From contig REDK01000096.1 of assembly GCA_007693535.1 (NCBI GenBank), positions 1 through 40,448 of the forward strand: DNA of 40,448 nt, read 5' to 3'. The translations under genes were made by a program, and so were the position numbers. Positions 36,872-40,448 of the stretch are shown here, piece after piece (the first letter of the stretch is position 1; each line of letters starts with the position of its first letter). This stretch comes from Chromatiaceae bacterium (GTDB lineage: Bacteria > Pseudomonadota > Gammaproteobacteria > Chromatiales > Chromatiaceae). Below the pieces are notes generated by a model. That model had not been told where the DNA came from. It searched no databases and saw nothing but the letters and a program-made list of their open reading frames with translations.

Positions 36872-36970
36872 CCCCAGGTGCGCCGACTGCAGTCGGCTCC
36901 TGGGGCAGGTGGACTTCATCCGCCGCAAGAAGGCGCTGGGGCGACTGCAGTCGCCCAGCCCCAGGAGCCG
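36872..36970. repeat. Pair of hairpins with CTGCAG cores inside a perfect inverted repeat
   Basis: Hairpin 1 (36872-36905) pairs ccccagg..gccgactg with cagtcggc.cctgggg. Hairpin 2 (36935-36959) pairs gctggggcgactg with cagtcgcccagc, one base bulged. Both centre on CTGCAG. In addition, cggctcctggggc (36894-36906) and gccccaggagccg (36958-36970) are perfect complements, so alternative folds exist. This looks like a REP/BIME-type element. The non-coding stretch 36660-37383 holds this pair and the right repeat copies; no gene is seen there. Confidence 0.75.
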
Positions 36971-37051
36971 GATCAATCCGACGCACCCGGGCGACCATGC
37001 TCGGCCACCTGGCACGTGTCGATCGGGCCGCAACGATGCTCAAAGCCGCCT

Positions 37052-37292
37052 CCTTGGCCTGGGTCCCGGCTGCCCGGCCGGGAGGACGATTCGGTGGCAA
37101 CCACCAGCATCGCCGCGCACGCGCCCATCTTGCGCCTCGCATCACGGCCCCTGAAGCAGGCCGCAATCCCCTCCTCACCCAGTCATTGCAGCCGGGAACC
37201 CGCACCCCGCCCCGTGATTGCGGCCGCGACGCCGCCATCCAGGCCAGGGAGGGCCAGGCCACCGCGACTACCATGCCTTGCCGTCTCGCGCC
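37052..37292. repeat. Right copy of repeat blocks flanking the coiled-coil gene
   Basis: Block C' (37052-37088) matches 36031-36067 at 36 of 37 positions. Block A' (37237-37292) matches 35899-35953, best over its last 33 bases. The order around the gene is A-C-gene-C'-A', yet all copies are direct rather than inverted. Between C' and A' lies gcagccgggaacccgc, another piece of the repeat family. cas2 begins 91 bases after the right end. Confidence 0.8.
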
Positions 37293-37383
37293 GTTGCCGG
37301 GCGCCCGGCCGCTCCCGCCCATCACGGCCCGCCGCAACCTTGCCGGCCCGGCACCGCGCCAGTCATCGCGCTAGGCTGCAGTG

Positions 37384-37668
37384 ATGATCCAGCGCACCCT
37401 CTACATCGCGGCCTACGACATCAGCGACGCCACTCGCCTGCGCGCGGCCCTCAAGGTGCTCAAGGGCTATGCCAGCGGCCGGCAGAAATCGGTCTTCGAG
37501 TGCTTCCTCACCGCCACCGAACAGCGCCGGCTGCTGTTGGAGATGCGCGCCATCATCGATCACCTGGAGGACCGCTTCGTCTTGCTGCGCCTGGAACCCC
37601 GCGGCAAATGCCGCGTGCGCGGGCGCGCGGTGGCGCCGATCGATCCGCCCTGGTTCTACGTCGGCTGA
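37384..37668 (+). CDS. cas2: CRISPR adaptation protein Cas2 (first copy)
   Basis: The 94-aa protein forms the Cas2 dimer that bridges Cas1 during spacer capture. Seen: the ferredoxin-like first strand TLYIAAYDISDATRLRAAL with the conserved aspartate, GRQKSVFECFLTATEQRRLL as the second strand and helix, and a C-terminal VAPIDPPWFYVG. Length is normal. GTG at 37381 directly precedes the chosen ATG and could also be used. Cas1 follows after 58 bases. It differs strongly from the second Cas2 at 39633, so they are not a recent duplication. Confidence 0.9.
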   Translation: MIQRTLYIAAYDISDATRLRAALKVLKGYASGRQKSVFECFLTATEQRRLLLEMRAIIDHLEDRFVLLRLEPRGKCRVRGRAVAPIDPPWFYVG

Positions 37669-37726
37669 CCAGCGCCCGCCGGCAGCGCCACCCACCCAGC
37701 CATCCGCCCGACCGAGCCGCCCACCG

Positions 37727-38722
37727 ATGAGCACCCTCTATCTCGACCGCCGCGACCTGCGCCTGACCCTGGAAGGCAGCGCCCTGGCGATCTACGCTGG
37801 CGAGCGCCGCCAGGGCACGGTGCCGCTGCACCTGCTGCAGACCCTCGTGATGCGCAGCAAGGTGACCCTCGACTCCGCCCTGCTCGCGCGCCTGGCCGAT
37901 GCTGGCATCGGCATCCTCGCCTTCGGCGGACGCGGCGCGAGCAAGCTGGCGATGGTGCAGGGTCGCGGACATAACGACGGCGCCCGGCGCATCGGCCAAT
38001 ACCGCCGCTACGATGATCCCACCTGGTGCTTCGACTGGGCACGCACCCTGGTGCGCGGCAAGCTGCGCCGCCAGCACCGGCTACTGGCCCGGGCCGCCGC
38101 CGAGCGCCCCGACCTGCGCCGGCCCTTGCGTCAGGCGTTGGAGCGCTTGGAGCAAGCGCGCGCGCGGGTCGCTGCCGAGACCGCCCCCCATCCCACCGCC
38201 CCTGGCGGCGGGCTGGAGCGGCTGCGCGGGCTCGAAGGGGCCGCCGCCGCGGCCTATTTCAGTGGCTACACCCAACTGTTCGCCCCCGCGCTGGCCTTCA
38301 CCGGCCGCAATCGCCGCCCGCCGCGCGACCCGGTCAATGCCGCCCTCTCGCTCGGCTACACGCTGCTGCATTACGAGGCCGTGCGCGCCTGCCAGGTGGC
38401 CGGTCTGGACCCGATCATCGGCTACTACCATGTGCTCGACTTCGGTCGCGAATCCCTCGCCTGCGACCTGATCGAACCGCTGCGTCCGCTGGTCGATGCC
38501 TGGGTGCTGGCGCAATTCGCCGAACGCAACCTGCGCCCCGATCACTTTACCCGTGAGGATGCCGCCTGCCTGCTGGGCAAGACCGGCCGTGCCCGCTTCT
38601 ACGCCGCCTATCAGCCCTTCATCCGTCCGCGCCAGCGGCTGTTGCGTCGCCTGGTCCGCAACCTTGCGACCGAGTTCGCCCGCGCCGGCATCCAGCCCGT
38701 CCCCTCGGAACCGCCGCCATGA
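37727..38722 (+). CDS. cas1: CRISPR integrase Cas1 (catalytic copy)
   Basis: The 331-aa protein should insert new spacers next to the leader. The N-terminal beta domain (STLYLDRRDLRLTLEG to about residue 75) is followed by the helical catalytic domain. The metal ligands are present: E170 in RGLEGAAAAAYF, H235 in GYYHVLDFG, and D247 in LACDLIEPLRPLVD. Length and motifs are normal. The ATG at 37727 starts the typical YLDR strand. Its stop overlaps the start of the Cas1-like gene by four bases (ATGA), so the two proteins are made together and probably in matched amounts. Confidence 0.95.
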   Translation: MSTLYLDRRDLRLTLEGSALAIYAGERRQGTVPLHLLQTLVMRSKVTLDSALLARLADAGIGILAFGGRGASKLAMVQGRGHNDGARRIGQYRRYDDPTWCFDWARTLVRGKLRRQHRLLARAAAERPDLRRPLRQALERLEQARARVAAETAPHPTAPGGGLERLRGLEGAAAAAYFSGYTQLFAPALAFTGRNRRPPRDPVNAALSLGYTLLHYEAVRACQVAGLDPIIGYYHVLDFGRESLACDLIEPLRPLVDAWVLAQFAERNLRPDHFTREDAACLLGKTGRARFYAAYQPFIRPRQRLLRRLVRNLATEFARAGIQPVPSEPPP

Positions 38723-39567
38723 TCGTCGCTGCCAGCAGCAACCCCCGTGTCGTCCCGCCGCCGGCCATCCAATTCGATGCCCGGCCGCTCTACATCGTGG
38801 CGACCGCTGACACCTACGTCTCCCTCGATGGGCCGGCACTCGCCGTCAGTCGCGAGGAACGCGCCCAACTGCACTTCCCGCTGCAGCGCATTGCCCGCGT
38901 CTACAGCAGCACCGGTGTGCACTGGAGCACCAGCGCCCTGCTCGCCTGTGCCGAGCGCGGCATCGCCGTCGTCTTCGTCGATGCCCAGGGCGAGGTTCAG
39001 GCGCGCCTGCTCGGTCGCCCCGGCGAGCGCGACGAACTGCTCCTGCGCTGGCGCGAATTCCTGCTGCTGCCCCAGGCCCCGGACATGTATCAACACTGGC
39101 TGCGAGGCATGCGCGCGCGCGTCGCCTGGTGGGCTGCGGTGCGGGTCCAGGCCCCTGCCAGCATGCGCGATCCGCGTCGGGCGCGACTTTGGATCGAACA
39201 ACTGGCCCTGCGCCTTACCGGCCGGCGCGCCGCCGAAAAGAGTCGCCAATGGCTACGCGCCCTCGCCTACCACTGGATGGAGCAGCACCTGCACGACCTC
39301 GGCTTCGGCGCCAGCACCGAACTGGGTCAAGCCGGTGAACCGGCGCTGGCACGCGACCTGGCGGAGTTACTGATGTGGTATCTGGAACCGCCGCGCATCG
39401 GCTGGCTGCGCCGCCGCTACCATGCCGCCCTGGCTCGCCAGCAGCCCTTGCTCAGCCCCACCCATGCGGACCTGGTGCGGCTGTTCGAATCGCGCGCCGC
39501 CCGCGTCGCCAAACGGGGCCGCGACCTCACCGGCAGCCTGCACCGCTGGCTGGTGAGCGAAGGCTGA
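38719..39567 (+). CDS. Cas1-like protein lacking the usual catalytic motif
   Basis: The 282-aa protein has a Cas1-type N-terminal beta domain: PLYIVATADTYVSLDGPALA, FPLQRIARVYSSTGVHWST, ALLACAERGIAVVFVD and ARLLG correspond to strands 1 to the end of that domain. The helical part is shorter than in Cas1. No (I/L)EGxAAxxYF-type motif with the catalytic glutamate is found. In the stretch FGASTELGQAGEPALARDLAELL an aspartate (D213) lines up with D247 of the first Cas1, but the histidine position holds a glutamate (E201). It should therefore be inactive as an integrase on its own. It is coupled to cas1 by a four-base overlap and followed by a second cas2. A structural partner of Cas1 is one reading; a decaying paralogue is another, but the open frame and normal codon use argue for selection. 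Confidence 0.82.
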   Translation: MIVAASSNPRVVPPPAIQFDARPLYIVATADTYVSLDGPALAVSREERAQLHFPLQRIARVYSSTGVHWSTSALLACAERGIAVVFVDAQGEVQARLLGRPGERDELLLRWREFLLLPQAPDMYQHWLRGMRARVAWWAAVRVQAPASMRDPRRARLWIEQLALRLTGRRAAEKSRQWLRALAYHWMEQHLHDLGFGASTELGQAGEPALARDLAELLMWYLEPPRIGWLRRRYHAALARQQPLLSPTHADLVRLFESRAARVAKRGRDLTGSLHRWLVSEG

Positions 39568-39632
39568 CCGGCGACTGCAATGGAACCAGGTCAGGCCCCG
39601 CCCCCGGACCAACACCTGCAGGAACAATCGCC

Positions 39633-40028
39633 ATGCCAGCCAATCGCCCCGCGCTCTATTTGCTTGCCTACGACATTGCCGACCCGCGGCGGCTGACCCG
39701 GGTCCATCGCACCGTGCGCAGTCGCGGCCTGCCGCTGCAATACTCGGTCTTCATCATCCCTGGCACCGCCGCCGAGATCGACCGCCTGCTCGCCGACCTG
39801 GATGCCATCATCGAGCCCGCGGCCGACGACATCCGCGTCTATCCCCTACCGCGTCAGCTCGACCTCGTCCATTACGGTCGGCAATGGCTCAGCGCTGGCC
39901 TGCAACTGGTTGGCGGCACCGAGTTGGACGCGGCCCTTGCCGCCCTCACCGCGACCGCGGTGCAACCCGCCGGACCGACCGCAACGGCGCGCGCGCGCGC
40001 AGTCGCGCCCACCCGGGAGCGGCCTTGA
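39633..40028 (+). CDS. cas2: CRISPR adaptation protein Cas2 (second copy, extended)
   Basis: The 131-aa protein has ALYLLAYDIADPRRLTRVHR with the conserved aspartate, GLPLQYSVFIIPGTAAEIDR and a DDIRVYPLPRQ strand, the canonical Cas2 pattern. After about residue 95 an alanine/threonine/arginine-rich tail of some 35 residues follows that is not part of the usual Cas2 fold. The start has CAGGAAC upstream. It lies 65 bases after the Cas1-like gene and is the last gene before the putative CRISPR leader. With the first Cas2 it makes two different Cas2 proteins beside two different Cas1-type proteins. Confidence 0.9.
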   Translation: MPANRPALYLLAYDIADPRRLTRVHRTVRSRGLPLQYSVFIIPGTAAEIDRLLADLDAIIEPAADDIRVYPLPRQLDLVHYGRQWLSAGLQLVGGTELDAALAALTATAVQPAGPTATARARAVAPTRERP

Positions 40029-40417
40029 AGTCGATGGCGGCGGGCGGTTCTGACCCCCGCGGCATCCGTGCCGTTGGCCCAGATCCAATCAGGCCAGGAT
40101 GGTGTCACCACGCCGGCGACCGCTGGCAGCAGTCACGAACGACGCCCCGGTGCCGGCCACCTGACCGCCCGCTGCAACCCGCTTCCAAAGATGCTAGATT
40201 CAAGCTGTCCAAACGGTGTCGGCCCGCGGCCCGTGCGGGCGCGTCGCGGGGGCTTGCCGCCGCATTTCTCACCACCCGGATCCCGCCTGGCGCGGGTTCT
40301 GTCCCAGCCCGGCAAGGACCGGAGGAGGCCCTCCACGACGTCAACTTCCTCCCCCCCGAGAATCCCTGCAACCCCCATTGCAAGCCCTTGCCTGAAAAAG
40401 GCTTTCAGCGCCGAGCG
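40029..40417 (+). promoter_or_regulatory. Putative CRISPR leader region
   Basis: No gene is seen in this 389-base stretch. The last ~50 bases, with ttgcaagcccttgcctgaaa and aaggctttcag, are less GC-rich and lie between cas2 and what looks like the first CRISPR repeat, the usual place of a leader. An inverted pair gcctgaaaaaggc is present. The leader would contain the array promoter and the Cas1-Cas2 docking site; neither can be marked exactly. Confidence 0.5.
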
Positions 40418-40448
40418 GTTCGAACCAGAGACCCGATCTAAAGGGGAT
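40418..40448 (+). CRISPR. Start of first CRISPR repeat, cut by the window end
   Basis: The last 31 bases begin with the palindrome gttcgaac and end with aaaggggat, with a short CCC...GGG pair (acccgat / aaggggat) inside. Many type III repeats are 36-37 bases and end in GGGATTxxxAC. The sequence here stops exactly at GGGGAT, so about five to six bases of the repeat would follow. Only one copy is visible, so this is inferred from position (after cas2 and a leader-like stretch) and from repeat style. Confidence 0.6.

Noticed and set aside
35779-37383. Insertion sequence around the coiled-coil gene
   Set aside because: The flanking repeats are direct, no transposase is present, and no target-site duplication was found, so only a repeat-flanked insertion is proposed.

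Overview
The window is GC-rich and gene-dense, and reads as chromosome of an autotrophic gammaproteobacterium. The most likely source is a purple sulfur bacterium or relative (Chromatiales). This is an inference from a class I fructose-1,6-bisphosphatase, a BicA-like bicarbonate transporter, an ergothioneine operon, a CysB/CysH sulfur-assimilation pair and the overall protein flavour. No rRNA, tRNA or intact transposase was seen.

Left part, 1-15.8 kb, housekeeping: moeB-like adenylyltransferase (-), fbp (+), a 976-aa DUF349 protein (-), egtB-egtD (-), a zinc alcohol dehydrogenase-like protein (+), two small unknown genes, a CPA1 Na+/H+ antiporter, a Ca2+/Na+ exchanger, a processive family 2 glycosyltransferase and moaB. 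Several short tandem or inverted repeats lie at gene ends, including 11-bp tandem repeats that run over the stop codons of two genes.

Middle part, 15.8-21.9 kb, shows decay. cysH and a divergent cysB-like regulator are intact, but the cysJ between them is a frameshifted N-terminal stub and no cysI is present here. A universal-stress-protein pseudogene precedes the BicA-like transporter. A frameshifted C-terminal remnant of a TehA/SLAC1-type transporter precedes moaD.

Right part, 21.9-40.4 kb, is one long CRISPR-Cas locus of type III-B (Cmr), nearly all on the + strand. In order it holds cas6, an NE0113-family CARF protein, cmr1, cmr2/cas10 (HD and GGDD motifs present), cmr3, cmr4, cmr5, cmr6 with an unusual C-terminal extension, a Uma2-type nuclease, an MntA-HepT toxin-antitoxin pair, a CARF-HEPN ribonuclease (TIGR02710, Csm6-like) and a DUF1874/Crn2-type ring nuclease. 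A repeat-flanked coiled-coil membrane protein on the - strand follows. The adaptation genes come last: cas2, cas1, a second Cas1-like gene lacking the usual catalytic motif, and a second cas2. The final 31 bases look like the start of the first CRISPR repeat.

How it should work: Cas6 makes crRNA and Cmr1-6 binds target RNA. Cas10 makes cyclic oligoadenylate, which activates the CARF-HEPN RNase and possibly the NE0113 protein. The DUF1874 protein would degrade cyclic tetra-adenylate to end the response. The paired catalytic and degenerate Cas1 with two Cas2 proteins is the least familiar part of the window.
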